Source: Methanobrevibacter thaueri (lineage in GTDB: Archaea > Methanobacteriota > Methanobacteria > Methanobacteriales > Methanobacteriaceae). Taken from it: 55,966 nt of DNA. The DNA lies in assembly GCF_015062915.1 (NCBI RefSeq), contig NZ_SUTJ01000010.1, positions 1 through 55,966 of the forward strand, written 5' to 3'. This document shows positions 18,330 to 27,605 of this stretch, one piece after another. The notes beneath the pieces are model-generated. The model did no database searches. It had not been told where the DNA came from and saw nothing but the letters and a program-made list of their open reading frames with translations. The translations under genes and the position numbers were made by a program. Positions within the stretch are counted from its first letter, which is position 1; each line of letters begins with the position of its first letter.

Positions 18330-18619
18330 TGATACAAGTCCTGTGAGTCCTGCTGAGGGGTTATGTTAAGCTCAACCTCTTCACGGTTGAATATTCCGAA
18401 TGTTGTTATTTCGCTTTTACGGATGCATAGGGGCTGTGAGATGCTGTTGTCCTCAAGGGATATTATCGCAACGTTCAGCCAGTCCTCATCCTCTGAAAGG
18501 TAACGGCATGGCTCGAAGAGCTGGAACTTGGTGATTATTGTCAGTAACGCTTCTTCAATTTCTATTTCCGCATCAGCATGTTGTCTGTTTAATTCTATAA
18601 TCCTATCTTTAATGTTCAT
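18326..18619 (-). CDS. Hypothetical protein, 97 aa
   Basis: Small acidic protein, MNIKDRIIELNRQHADAEIE at the N-terminus with a predicted helix, then strands (WLNVAIISLEDNSISQPL). No known domain recognised. Both ends overlap neighbours by four bases (ATGA at 18616-18619 and 18326-18329), so it is tightly coupled to the 389-residue zinc-ribbon/HExxH protein upstream and the 97-residue protein downstream. Confidence 0.72.
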   Translation of the reverse strand: MNIKDRIIELNRQHADAEIEIEEALLTIITKFQLFEPCRYLSEDEDWLNVAIISLEDNSISQPLCIRKSEITTFGIFNREEVELNITPQQDSQDLYQ

Positions 18620-19785
18620 ATGTTATCTCCATTGTAATATTTCTCCAAGCTTTCACGGTTCATGACGGCTGACTTGAACCCGTCAACGACAATCAGCCAT
18701 ATTGCCCTTAGGAAACCCTCACCGGTCAAGACCTGACAGTTTTCCAGTTTCAGCATTTCATAATTGGGATTTTCAACATGATATCTCAAGAATTCCTTCT
18801 TGATATCCCTCAAAAGATCCCTGTCAATGAATGACTCAAGAATGCCCTTTATTGAATTTGCAAAGGTGTTTCCGATTGACTTGGTAATCTCAATCTCATC
18901 TGCAGTCATCTCCCCGTCCATCTCCTGGATGATGTTTAAGAATGATGAGTAGTCCTGATAGCCGTAAACGGTGAAGCGCCCCTCGCAGCAGTGGGCTGAG
19001 TACTCGTCAATCAGGCATGCGAAATTGCTGCATGAGAGTATATGAGCAGCTATAACTTCAACTATTGGGGTTCTTTCACAGTCAAGCAGCTTGCAGAGCA
19101 CTTCAGTGATTATTTCATTCAGTATGAAATGTGAAAGCTCATGTATAAGTGTGGTAATCTGCAGGCAATCGGTCTGCCTGTCATCCACTGTAATAGTTTG
19201 TGATTCGTAATATCCCAATTCACGTCCGTATGACTTGTAATCGACATCGACGAATGATTTTGTAAAAAGCAGAACCTTTTCAAGGATATTAATGTCATTC
19301 ATGTCAACATAATTGTCCTTGATCATGTCGTCAAGGCAGCGCAGTGATGATAACTTGATGTTTCTGATGATTTTCCTGTAATCCTTAAGGTTGAATGCAA
19401 ACTCATCTATGATTTCAACATTCTCTTCTGTCAGTATTGTCTTAAAATCAGCGTATCTGTTGGCACCATTTACCTTAAATGATGGATTGGCCTTGATATC
19501 CTCTATAGGTATCCTATCAGAAAGTGGCTTCAATGCGACAAGACAGTCATAGCAAACATTCTCCTCTTCAGGGTATTTCCTGTTGCATTGGGGACAGAAC
19601 TTGGTGTCCGGCTCAGCTAAAGAGTAACAGGCATCCGCTTCATATAAATCTGCACTAAAATCAAATTCTGGAGCCCTTAATACATGTTTCTTGCTGTGAA
19701 ATACAACTGGAGGATTTAATATATCATCAATCAATGCCTGCTTTTCTGTATCCACTTTTAAAAATCTTGATAAGTCACTTAACAT
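18616..19785 (-). CDS. Zinc-ribbon protein with HExxH metalloprotease-like motif
   Basis: 389 residues. A double-Cys zinc ribbon (CPQCNRKYPEEENVCYDC) lies around residues 63-80. In the middle, TTLIHELSHFILNEIITEVL carries HELSH, the HExxH zinc-binding motif of metallopeptidases, in a helix as expected. A further acidic residue downstream (EVIAAH or DEYSAHC) could be the third ligand. So it may be a cytoplasmic zinc metalloprotease regulated by a zinc ribbon, or a structural relative. It is the first gene of a three-gene coupled set, 9 bases after the zinc-ribbon membrane protein. Activity is inference. Confidence 0.75.
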   Translation of the reverse strand: MLSDLSRFLKVDTEKQALIDDILNPPVVFHSKKHVLRAPEFDFSADLYEADACYSLAEPDTKFCPQCNRKYPEEENVCYDCLVALKPLSDRIPIEDIKANPSFKVNGANRYADFKTILTEENVEIIDEFAFNLKDYRKIIRNIKLSSLRCLDDMIKDNYVDMNDINILEKVLLFTKSFVDVDYKSYGRELGYYESQTITVDDRQTDCLQITTLIHELSHFILNEIITEVLCKLLDCERTPIVEVIAAHILSCSNFACLIDEYSAHCCEGRFTVYGYQDYSSFLNIIQEMDGEMTADEIEITKSIGNTFANSIKGILESFIDRDLLRDIKKEFLRYHVENPNYEMLKLENCQVLTGEGFLRAIWLIVVDGFKSAVMNRESLEKYYNGDNI

Positions 19786-19794
19786 TCAAAACAC

Positions 19795-20109
19795 CTACCA
19801 CATCATCATGAATGATATGAACCAGACAATCACTGCAACTATTATGACGTACTTACCGTGCCTCTTGGCCTTTGCGGAGTCACGAGTCAATAGGTATACT
19901 GCAGCTATAATACCAAAGAGCGGGATTAGAATCGCCAGAATGTAACCTACTATGATTGCAAGGTCATGGTTTTTTTCAACTACTGGTACCTGGTAATTAT
20001 TGGTATTTTGCTGTGGGTTTGGGATTCTTTCAAGACTTGCTCCGCAGTTTTTGCAGAATTTAGCCTCATCCACCAGTTTTTCCCCACATTTTGGACAGAA
20101 TTTAGACAT
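19795..20109 (-). CDS. Zinc-ribbon membrane protein
   Basis: 104 residues. The N-terminal double zinc ribbon KFCPKCGEKLVDEAKFCKNC is followed by a Pro/Asn-rich linker and two transmembrane helices (about residues 49-70 and 85-102). The ribbon should face the cytoplasm. This zinc-ribbon plus membrane-anchor form is common in methanogens, with roles mostly unknown. A GGAG site lies upstream of the ATG. Confidence 0.82.
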   Translation of the reverse strand: MSKFCPKCGEKLVDEAKFCKNCGASLERIPNPQQNTNNYQVPVVEKNHDLAIIVGYILAILIPLFGIIAAVYLLTRDSAKAKRHGKYVIIVAVIVWFISFMMMW

Positions 20110-20154
20110 GATGTTATTTTCTCCTTAAATATGAATTTTACAATTAAAAAATTT

Positions 20155-20730
20155 CTAATCATTATCAAATAGTTTCTCAATCAAATGATCGCTGGTCCTG
20201 TATAAGTCTATTTGAATCATTTCCTGCAATTGTGGCGGTGCAGAGAGAAGTTCCATTGACTGTTTCCATGGCAGGTATGCCTTTTTCGCACCGCAGTCAA
20301 TGCATTTCTTGATTGTTTGAGGCAACTTTCCATTAGTTGTCTCGGTGAGTATAACTGTAGAGTCCTCCAAACCTTGATTGTTATTGATGGATTCATTTGC
20401 TATGATTTCAGCTAAAGAATAATCAATACATTCAGCGTCACCTGTTAAATTATTGATGGTTAATTCATTATTCTTGATGGATAACTTGAAGGCATCTTCC
20501 TCCATGAAGAACACCTCACCAACATCAAGTGAGTCGTCAAGAACTTGAGGCAAATCCTCATCATCAGAAAAGTCAACGTCATCATATGGGGAATCCAATG
20601 TAACGTATTCAAAGGAAAACTGGTTGTCATCTTCCTTTTCGCCTGCAATCTTTTTCAATAGGCGAATGATTTCCTCATTTTGTTTTTCAATATTCTTATT
20701 AATTTTGATTAGCTCGGATAGTTCGGACAT
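20155..20730 (-). CDS. Hypothetical acidic protein with N-terminal coiled coil
   Basis: 191 residues. Residues 1-30 (SELSELIKINKNIEKQNEEI) form a short coiled coil. A strongly acidic stretch follows (DDVDFSDDEDLPQVLDDSLD), then a domain containing NGKLPQTIKKCIDCGAKKAY. The single Cys pair CIDC could be half of a metal site. No family recognised. It sits between the SseB-like gene and the zinc-ribbon membrane protein on the same strand. Confidence 0.68.
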   Translation of the reverse strand: MSELSELIKINKNIEKQNEEIIRLLKKIAGEKEDDNQFSFEYVTLDSPYDDVDFSDDEDLPQVLDDSLDVGEVFFMEEDAFKLSIKNNELTINNLTGDAECIDYSLAEIIANESINNNQGLEDSTVILTETTNGKLPQTIKKCIDCGAKKAYLPWKQSMELLSAPPQLQEMIQIDLYRTSDHLIEKLFDND

Positions 20731-20769
20731 GATATATACTATTTGAAATGAAAGTATTAAAATTTTTCA

Positions 20770-21657
20770 CTAAATCGGGAACATGTAATACATTGAATCG
20801 CAGAGCCTTGCATCGTTTGCATACCTTTCAAATCCAAGGGAGTATCTCAAGAGAACTGACCTTGGAATGAGAACGTTGTCGCTGTCAGCGTTAAGGACAA
20901 TGCCGTCCAGATCCTCGCTCAGCACATAGTTGACAAGCATTGCGAGATTGATGACCTGAGCATATTTGAACTTGTCCGTATTGACAAGGCCCATCTTTTC
21001 AGCTGATGAGAACATGGTGACGTAAACTCCTCCGACCTTGTCAGTGTACATTCCGGCAACAGGACCTGTCTTTTTAAGGTCAATGATGTCTCCTTCAAGC
21101 TCCAGGTCACTTACCATCAGTGCAAGAAGACTTGACTGTGATAGGCTTTCAAAGAGTCTCTCATAATCCCCTACATTATCCCTGTTTGAGATGAACTCTT
21201 CCAATTCGCTGTTGTCTATGCCCTTGAAGATGTCATGCAATTCCTCACCGGTATAGGCATCGGTGGTGTAGAAATTGGTCTTTGGAAGGTTTGTAATGGT
21301 TAGTATGAACTCCTTTGTAAACAGGTATTTCTCAGAGGCAGGGTTTAAAATGTAGCCTTCAATGTCTGTGGTCTTTAGAATGTTTTGATAAAGTTCAAAG
21401 GAATTTTGAAGCAGCTGAACATCATCCTCATGATGGAACTTGTTGAACTCATCGGGATCTGTGAACAGTGCAGTGAGCTTCATGTCATTGTAATCATAGG
21501 TTATGAAATTCAGGGTATTGTTTTCCTTTCGAGCCGCAATATATAAGTTTGAGTACCTGAACTCGTTAATCAGCTTTAAAGCCAGATTTTCATTAAGCTG
21601 ATTGCCATTAGAGTATATATCTTCTATTACAACTCTCAAATGTTTGTGACTAGTCAT
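20770..21657 (-). CDS. SseB-like protein (two tandem SseB-type domains)
   Basis: 295 residues, soluble. Two halves share a pattern I recognise from the SseB N-terminal domain family: a strand LTALFTDPDEFNKF, then a segment IEGYILNPASEKYLFTKEF (first half), and VYVTMFSSAEKM, then LDGIVLNADSDNVLIPRSVL (second half). The D/E-G-x-x-x-N-P/A-x-x-x-x-x-x-x-R/K core recurs in the paralogs at 26239, 27602 and 43607. SseB proteins bind other proteins in several bacterial systems, but no biochemical role is settled. No clear ribosome binding site. Confidence 0.7.
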   Translation of the reverse strand: MTSHKHLRVVIEDIYSNGNQLNENLALKLINEFRYSNLYIAARKENNTLNFITYDYNDMKLTALFTDPDEFNKFHHEDDVQLLQNSFELYQNILKTTDIEGYILNPASEKYLFTKEFILTITNLPKTNFYTTDAYTGEELHDIFKGIDNSELEEFISNRDNVGDYERLFESLSQSSLLALMVSDLELEGDIIDLKKTGPVAGMYTDKVGGVYVTMFSSAEKMGLVNTDKFKYAQVINLAMLVNYVLSEDLDGIVLNADSDNVLIPRSVLLRYSLGFERYANDARLCDSMYYMFPI

Positions 21658-21709
21658 TGATAGTAGTTTGTTGAAGATGATATTTATACATTAATCAAAA
21701 ATTAGAATC

Positions 21710-23575
21710 CTACTGCTCCAATTGTGCAAAATCAAAATAACCCATCGAATCAAGGGTTTCAAGACTCATTTTGAAATGCTTCAAATCATCAGGATATTTG
21801 GACAGATACATCAATATGGTTTGCAGTTCCTCTTCAAAGAGGTTGCTTTCATGATATGCCTTAGAGAGGTTGAGATAAACCCTGTAATCATCTGAATTAT
21901 CCTTAACCAATCTTTTAAAGAAGAATATTGCTTTTTCATAATCATTACTGTCAAGATATTTAATGCCTTCACTAATATCTACTTTTGACCTTAAAAGCTC
22001 CTTGAAATCATCTGGAATGAATTTGCTTGTCAGGGAATAGTTTCTCAACCGATTATCTATGAAATAGGTTTTGCAATAGTCACTCTCATACCTCATTCCC
22101 CTTCCATGGGTTTGCACTAGGCGCAGGCTTGTCTTGTAGTCATACCATTCGCTGTCAATCATCATCCTTGACTTGACCTGTTTGCTTCCCAAATCAGGAT
22201 ATGGTATCTTATATATTATCTGGAACCTGCACTCATCCCCCGGCAGGTTCACACCCTCATCCATTGACGGTGAAACCAATACCAATGCATCATCACTTTC
22301 CCTGAACTCGCTTAGAACTTCAGAGCGGTTTTTGGTATTGTGGGCAATCAACCTATTGCTTTTTACATTGTCAATTATGAATCTCATGCACTCTGCGCTG
22401 ACCGTATGGATAATGCCCTTCTCATCCTTATGATTATTTAAAATCCCCTCAATCAGCTCCAATGTTTTCGGTGCATTGGATTTGATGTATGATCTTGAAA
22501 GATTGTACTTGTTGGAAACGACTATCGGGTTTCTTGTATTGTCAAATGGTGTTTTTCTCCTGATTGCATAGATTTCACTTGGTTTGATTCCAAGCCACTT
22601 TGCAAAAAGCTCATAGTCAAGTATTGTTGCACTCATAAAGAGGCACACGTCTGCAAAGTCAAACAATGTGTTTACGGCATAACCGTCAACCTTTATCGGC
22701 TTGAACTCCAATACCTCAAACTCCTCATCATAATCAATTATCCAGCTGTCAGGGTCATAGGATATGTTTGAGATGAACCTGTTGCAGTCGTTAATCTTGC
22801 GCTTTAAGGCTGAAATCTTTTCAAGTAATTCAGGCTTTGCAATGTTTTCTATTTTGGAGAGCTCCTCAACATAGGAGGATTTGATTTCTTCAATAAACAA
22901 TACCCAGTCACTGTAGCTTGCCCGGCTAAGGTCTTCTATTGTATCATCCTTCAAATCGTATTTGATGTATTCCTTAAGGTCGCTCTTTGAAAATTCAAGT
23001 TTCAGCTGATTCATAAGCATGGACTCGAGATTATGGGCCTCATCGCAGATTAGAAGGTCTCTTCTTGTGAAATCCTCAACGTAATTCAGTTCCAAAAACA
23101 TGTAATGGTAGTTTGCAATGACCTTAGGGGAGTTCAAGGCAATGAATTTCTGGCGATAATACGGGCATGTGGGAGGGTTTTCGTTCTTGATTGAGTATGG
23201 ACAGTCAAATCCCTCAACAATGCATTTTCCCTCATCGCATGATTGACAAACTTCATCCTTAGCGTAGCTTTTGCACTTGAAGTTTGATCTTCCTTTAACC
23301 AGCTTGAAGTCATTGAAATCCTTGAGGTACTGGTCCTGCAGCTGTTTGGTAATGGTTAGTATATATGATGAGTCATGCATATTGGCTAGTGTTGCTGCTA
23401 TCGCTGACTTTCCGGTTCCTGTTCCCGCTTCAAGAACGATATACTTGTATCCCTTGCTTATCGCTTCAAGTATTTCGGATATTGTCTCAATCTGCGCTTC
23501 CCTGGGATTGTCAAACGGAAAGTGCTTGATTACTTTAGGGTTTACCTTTGAATAGTTGCTGTACTGCCATTGCAT
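21710..23575 (-). CDS. DinG/XPD-type Fe-S helicase with C-terminal TPR
   Basis: 621-residue superfamily 2 helicase. Walker A is EAGTGTGKSAIAATLA (about residues 47-62), the DEAH box is LICDEAHNLESML, and motif VI is QTHGRGMRYES. Between motifs I and II lie the cysteines of a 4Fe-4S cluster (CKSYAKDEVCQSC, then FDCPYS and PTCPYY), so it is an XPD/Rad3/DinG-like 5'-3' DNA helicase. Residues about 545-615 (YLDSNDYEKAIFFFKRLVKD, VYLNLSKAYHESN) form one or two TPR units, an unusual tail for this family that probably recruits a partner. Confidence 0.9.
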   Translation of the reverse strand: MQWQYSNYSKVNPKVIKHFPFDNPREAQIETISEILEAISKGYKYIVLEAGTGTGKSAIAATLANMHDSSYILTITKQLQDQYLKDFNDFKLVKGRSNFKCKSYAKDEVCQSCDEGKCIVEGFDCPYSIKNENPPTCPYYRQKFIALNSPKVIANYHYMFLELNYVEDFTRRDLLICDEAHNLESMLMNQLKLEFSKSDLKEYIKYDLKDDTIEDLSRASYSDWVLFIEEIKSSYVEELSKIENIAKPELLEKISALKRKINDCNRFISNISYDPDSWIIDYDEEFEVLEFKPIKVDGYAVNTLFDFADVCLFMSATILDYELFAKWLGIKPSEIYAIRRKTPFDNTRNPIVVSNKYNLSRSYIKSNAPKTLELIEGILNNHKDEKGIIHTVSAECMRFIIDNVKSNRLIAHNTKNRSEVLSEFRESDDALVLVSPSMDEGVNLPGDECRFQIIYKIPYPDLGSKQVKSRMMIDSEWYDYKTSLRLVQTHGRGMRYESDYCKTYFIDNRLRNYSLTSKFIPDDFKELLRSKVDISEGIKYLDSNDYEKAIFFFKRLVKDNSDDYRVYLNLSKAYHESNLFEEELQTILMYLSKYPDDLKHFKMSLETLDSMGYFDFAQLEQ

Positions 23576-23658
23576 AATTCAATCACGAAAAAAAAATCAT
23601 TATTATGATTAGTATATGATTTCCTATATAATACTTTTAAGGCGAGAGCATTTGGAAA

Positions 23659-24732
23659 CTAATCATAATCACTGACGGATTTGATTAAATTGGACATGTC
23701 ATCAAAGAGATTGTTTATGTCCTCGTCATCGGACTTGTCGATTGTCAAAACAAGCTCATTTGTCAAGTCATCCAGCTTTGAGGTGATATTCTTCATGATA
23801 GTAATCTTTGATTTGATTTCCTCTTCAATTTTCACGGAATACTCATTAGCCAGATTGATCATTGTCAATGCTGAGTCTGCCTGGTGAGTGAACATTTGAG
23901 TTGACTTGTCCACAACCCCGATGAATCTGGTGTAGGTCAATTGAGGCGGTTCGAAACGCTTTGCAATCAAATCACGAGTATGCTTTTCCTTAACGTTATA
24001 CTCCTCAATGAGTCTTTCAATCTGATTCTTATACCCTGAATACAGTTCAGTTCCAACCGGTGTTTCAATTGGCTTTTCAACCACCGGTTTGGTTTTAGGT
24101 ATTTGTTTTGGCCTTGATATTTCCTTTTCAGGTTTTGGAGTGAAGGGTTTTGTGATTTTATGTACTCCAGTACCGATTAAAAATGCAGGAACCTCAAAGA
24201 AGAGTCCGAATAGTATTATTGAAAAGATATTTAGTCCCAAAGGCATGAATGATGCAATAATTGCAAAGAGCATGAATACCAAATGGGAAATAACTTTTGT
24301 TTTTGAAAGCACGTATTGGCCAGTTTTTTTGTCCTGCCAGAACAGCAGGAAATGTTTCAAGTCGGTAATGAAACCGTAATCATTATATTCCCGCTTTGCT
24401 TTTGATGGTTTTGAAACCAGATTGTGAAGTCCAATTCCCAACAAAAACACTAACGCACCAATTACCGCTCCAAAAAGAAACATCATTGGTGGTGCACCGG
24501 CAAGGAATACCATTGATGCAAAAAATATGAATGAAGTAATACCTGCAAGCTTGGATTTTGCAAGCATATAATAACCGTCATAATTCCAATAGAACAGTTT
24601 GTGAACCAGTGTTGGATTATCCTCTTTTACAACCACTGCGGTTTGCCTGAATTCACTGCTTCCGCATTTAGGGCAGAATTTTCCTGCCATGTCAACCTCG
24701 TTTCCGCATTTAGCACATGTTTTAGTCTTCAT
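23659..24732 (-). CDS. Zinc-ribbon membrane protein with coiled-coil tail
   Basis: About 357 residues. The N-terminal zinc ribbon TCAKCGNEVDMAGKFCPKCG is followed by four hydrophobic segments (about residues 50-165) with a repeated basic motif between them (SKPSKAKREYNDYGFITDLK), a Pro/Lys-rich linker (residues 175-215) and a helical C-terminus likely to form a coiled coil (residues 220-350). I start at the ATG at 24732, which follows GGTTGATG and gives MKTKTCAKCG. The longer reading overlaps the upstream AAA+ gene more. The start lies inside the end of the AAA+ gene, so the two are coupled. Confidence 0.8.
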   Translation of the reverse strand: MKTKTCAKCGNEVDMAGKFCPKCGSSEFRQTAVVVKEDNPTLVHKLFYWNYDGYYMLAKSKLAGITSFIFFASMVFLAGAPPMMFLFGAVIGALVFLLGIGLHNLVSKPSKAKREYNDYGFITDLKHFLLFWQDKKTGQYVLSKTKVISHLVFMLFAIIASFMPLGLNIFSIILFGLFFEVPAFLIGTGVHKITKPFTPKPEKEISRPKQIPKTKPVVEKPIETPVGTELYSGYKNQIERLIEEYNVKEKHTRDLIAKRFEPPQLTYTRFIGVVDKSTQMFTHQADSALTMINLANEYSVKIEEEIKSKITIMKNITSKLDDLTNELVLTIDKSDDEDINNLFDDMSNLIKSVSDYD

Positions 24733-26173
24733 CTTCATCAACCAGGAAATCCTCATATGTTAATGTGTTAAGTTCTTCATCTGTTATCTCCTTTTGAGGA
24801 GCCAATCTGTTTGCCTGTGCAGTCAACACTTCCTCGAAGAGGTTTCTCACCGCACGGCCGTTTGCAAAGTTTTCAGGCTTATTTTCAACGAGCCTGTCAA
24901 AGTATTCCTCCAGATACCTGCAGCCTGCCTTGTCAACCCAGAGATTTGCCTCATCAGCCATCAGTATGAATATGTCATAGAGCTCCTCGGCGGTGTAGTC
25001 CTTGAATTCCAGGAACTTGTTGAAACGTGACTCCAAACCCGGATTTGAGTGAAGGAAATCATCCATAAGCTGAGTGTATCCGGCAACAATAACAATGAAA
25101 TCATCACGATTATCCTCCATTGCCTTAAGTATAGTATCAATCGCTTCACGACCGTAATCGTTTTCGCTTCTTGATGCAAGACTGTATGCCTCATCGATAA
25201 AGAGTATTCCGCCCATTGCGGATTGAATCACTTCCTGTGTCTTTATTGCGGTTTGACCGACATATCCTCCCACAAGACCTGACCTGTCGGTTTCAATCAG
25301 ATGGCCCTTGCTTAAGACACCGATTTGCTTGTAGATTTTTGCAAGCAGTCTTGCAACAGTTGTCTTTCCTGTTCCCGGATTGCCGCTGAATACCAGATGA
25401 AGGCTCATTGAAGGCTGCTTTATTCCCCTTGATTCACGAATCTTTCTGATTTGAACAAGATTGATCAATGAGTTAACATCCTTTTTAACGTTTTCAAGAC
25501 CTATCAACTTGTTTAACTGCTCAAGATAATCCTCAACAGTCTCTTCCTCTTCAACACTTTCCTCTTCCTCTTGAGGCAGGTCCAGTTTAATTGGCTTTTC
25601 AGTGATGTTTCCATACTCCTCCTTTAAAAACGCAACGTATTCATTATACTTGTCAAGGACATTAGCGTCTAGCTGGTTGTCCACGGTTATGAAGAATTTT
25701 CCGAAAAGCTTGTAGCATTCATAGAGCTCATTTGCGGAGTTGATATTGTTCATGTCAAAGCTTTTTCCAAAGGAATCAAGTTCTGTAAGGCATTTGAATG
25801 ACAGGAGTTGAGTGGAGTCGAGCTTTAAGTCTGTCAAATCATAAATGTCATCCTTTGTGTAGTTTGCATCAAGAAGGGTGTTTATGAATTCAAGCTCATT
25901 GTCTGTTATGACATCATCGCCTAATCCGAGATATGAGAACCATTTGAAAAGATCATCCGTGATTATGCTTTCAAGAGATACGTTCAAGTCACTTATTGAC
26001 TCGCAGTATGGCTTGAAAATGTTTAACGTATTAACCAGGAACTTCAGTTTAGATAATTCATTAGTCAAATAGTCCATGCCAATTTTTACAACCTCAGAAC
26101 CGCATGTTGAGCATGTAGTCTGGGAGTTGTCTAGGATTTTTCCGCATTTGTTGCAAACTGTCCACTCTATCAT
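24722..26173 (-). CDS. Zinc-ribbon AAA+ ATPase of CbbX/SpoVK (EccA-like) type
   Basis: 483 residues. A zinc ribbon at residues 7-24 (CNKCGKILDNSQTTCSTC) and a helical region to about 200 precede an acidic linker. The AAA+ domain starts near residue 225 with LNKLIGLENVKKDVNSL. It has Walker A FSGNPGTGKTTVARLLAKIY, the pore loop region GLVGGYVGQTA, Walker B GGILFIDEAYSLA, sensor 1 VIVAGYTQ and the arginine finger in GLESRFNKFLEF. This is the CbbX/SpoVK/EccA clade, known for Rubisco activation, sporulation and type VII secretion chaperoning. The substrate is unknown; the neighbouring SseB-like and zinc-ribbon proteins are candidates. Confidence 0.9.
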   Translation of the reverse strand: MIEWTVCNKCGKILDNSQTTCSTCGSEVVKIGMDYLTNELSKLKFLVNTLNIFKPYCESISDLNVSLESIITDDLFKWFSYLGLGDDVITDNELEFINTLLDANYTKDDIYDLTDLKLDSTQLLSFKCLTELDSFGKSFDMNNINSANELYECYKLFGKFFITVDNQLDANVLDKYNEYVAFLKEEYGNITEKPIKLDLPQEEEESVEEEETVEDYLEQLNKLIGLENVKKDVNSLINLVQIRKIRESRGIKQPSMSLHLVFSGNPGTGKTTVARLLAKIYKQIGVLSKGHLIETDRSGLVGGYVGQTAIKTQEVIQSAMGGILFIDEAYSLASRSENDYGREAIDTILKAMEDNRDDFIVIVAGYTQLMDDFLHSNPGLESRFNKFLEFKDYTAEELYDIFILMADEANLWVDKAGCRYLEEYFDRLVENKPENFANGRAVRNLFEEVLTAQANRLAPQKEITDEELNTLTYEDFLVDEDED

Positions 26174-26238
26174 AATAGATTGTATATTGAAATTAAGTAA
26201 TATAAGTTGTTATAAAAAAAGAATATTGTAGATTTAAT

Positions 26239-27168
26239 CTACAATATGAATGCATAGTCGATTGCCTTTTTGAAGCTTGGATTGTTGTATGTCAATCCGC
26301 CATATGCTTCTAGCAATTCGTCACGGCCAATCACATAATCCTCTTCACTTGGATTTATGATGATACCGTCCATGTCGCTTTTAAGGACAAATTCAATGAA
26401 ATCATCCAGCAAGGCGATTTGATAGTAATAGTTGAGCTCGGAGTCTTCCTCGATGGCGTTCCTGATTTTATCAGGGCTTGTGAATAGAACACCTAACTGG
26501 ACATCATCGTCACCGGTTGTGCACAATGGAAGAGTGCCGGTTTCATCCAGTGAGATTATGCCGTTTTCAGCATGCTGTGAGAGGTCTTCCTCACTTACAA
26601 CAGCATCAAGAAGTGTGGCCTTTTGAAGCTCAAGCATAAGTGCCTCAAAATGATTATCACCTTCATTCATGAAGGATATAAGTGATTCGTTAGTGGCATT
26701 TTGGGCAATGTTTTGGAGTTGGTCCGGTCCATATCCTTCAAAATCATCCTTGATTTCAATTACTGGATTCAATGGGAGGTTTTCAAGAACTTCCTTTTCA
26801 AGGTAGAATTCAAGATTGCCCGGATTTATCACCAATCCGTCAATCTCACTTTCACCCATAAGTTCAATATAGACCCTGATGTCATTGGAAATTGCCTCTA
26901 AATCACTGTCCTCACCGTAGTAGTCGATGAATGCATCATCGTCACTGAATACTGGAAGAGCATTGACGCTTTCATCATCTGATGTGAGCACTTCAAAATT
27001 GATTGCTTCATCATCAACTATTCCAGGTGCCAGCAAGTTGGAAACGCCTAATTCCTTGATGAAACTGATGAAAACATCCTCTGGAGCCTCTTCATCATTC
27101 AGAATATATTTTCCAATCTCATTGATTTTATTCATTAAATAATTGTTTGTTACAAAAGTTCTTTCCAT
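26239..27168 (-). CDS. SseB-like protein (two tandem SseB-type domains)
   Basis: 309 residues from the ATG at 27168, which has GTGAT exactly 4 bases upstream. The in-frame GTG nine bases earlier is part of that site and is not used. Each half repeats the family pattern: NALPVFSDDDAFIDYYGED with EIDGLVINPGNLEFYLEKEV (first), and LGVLFTSPDKIRNAI with MDGIIINPSEEDYVIGRDEL (second). It is more acidic than the paralog at 20770. It sits just upstream of the AAA+ ATPase on the same strand. Confidence 0.72.
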   Translation of the reverse strand: MERTFVTNNYLMNKINEIGKYILNDEEAPEDVFISFIKELGVSNLLAPGIVDDEAINFEVLTSDDESVNALPVFSDDDAFIDYYGEDSDLEAISNDIRVYIELMGESEIDGLVINPGNLEFYLEKEVLENLPLNPVIEIKDDFEGYGPDQLQNIAQNATNESLISFMNEGDNHFEALMLELQKATLLDAVVSEEDLSQHAENGIISLDETGTLPLCTTGDDDVQLGVLFTSPDKIRNAIEEDSELNYYYQIALLDDFIEFVLKSDMDGIIINPSEEDYVIGRDELLEAYGGLTYNNPSFKKAIDYAFIL

Positions 27169-27227
27169 AACTATCACTTATTTTATACATTGGATTTTGA
27201 TTTATTAATAATTTAAGAGTATTATGC

Positions 27228-27237
27228 TATATATAAA
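27228..27237 (-). promoter_or_regulatory. TATA box for the SseB-like/AAA+/helicase unit
   Basis: Minus-strand TTTATATATA lies about 60 bases upstream of the start at 27168, giving a predicted transcript start near 27203 and a short leader with the GTGAT site. The surrounding region (27178-27323) is very AT-rich and also contains the upstream region of the plus-strand HTH gene. Confidence 0.5.
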
Positions 27238-27323
27238 TTGTTACTATAAAGTTATAAGTGTAAATAATATTTTAATAATCTCGTAAACAATGATGTTATT
27301 AAGCTTAAATAAAAATTACATAC

Positions 27324-27605
27324 ATGGATACATTGAATGAAGATGAAATATGGGCCATCATTGGCTTTATCAAAGTTTCACAGACCAGATACCAGACTCT
27401 TAAGGCACTTGAAAACGAATATCTCATGCCGACTGAAATCTCCAAAAGAACCAACATCAGAACAACACAGATTTCAAATGCACTGCATGACTTAAAGGAA
27501 AAGAATCTGGTGGTGTGCAGGAACGAGGATGCCCGCAAGGGTAGGATTTACCAGCACACCGAACTAGGGTCAAAGATATTGAAACTGATAGACAATAACG
27601 GTTAG
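27324..27605 (+). CDS. Winged-helix transcriptional regulator (MarR/ArsR-like)
   Basis: 93 residues, a single winged HTH. The recognition region is LKALENEYLMPTEISKRTNI followed by RTTQISNALHDLKEKNLVVC, then the wing with RNEDARKGRIYQHTELGSK. It is the only plus-strand gene in an otherwise minus-strand 14-kb block and lies between two SseB-like genes. Its stop (TAG) overlaps the stop of the convergent SseB-like gene by three bases. No ribosome binding site is seen, so it may be translated from a near-leaderless transcript. It is a good candidate regulator for the divergent gene at 27168. Confidence 0.85.
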   Translation: MDTLNEDEIWAIIGFIKVSQTRYQTLKALENEYLMPTEISKRTNIRTTQISNALHDLKEKNLVVCRNEDARKGRIYQHTELGSKILKLIDNNG

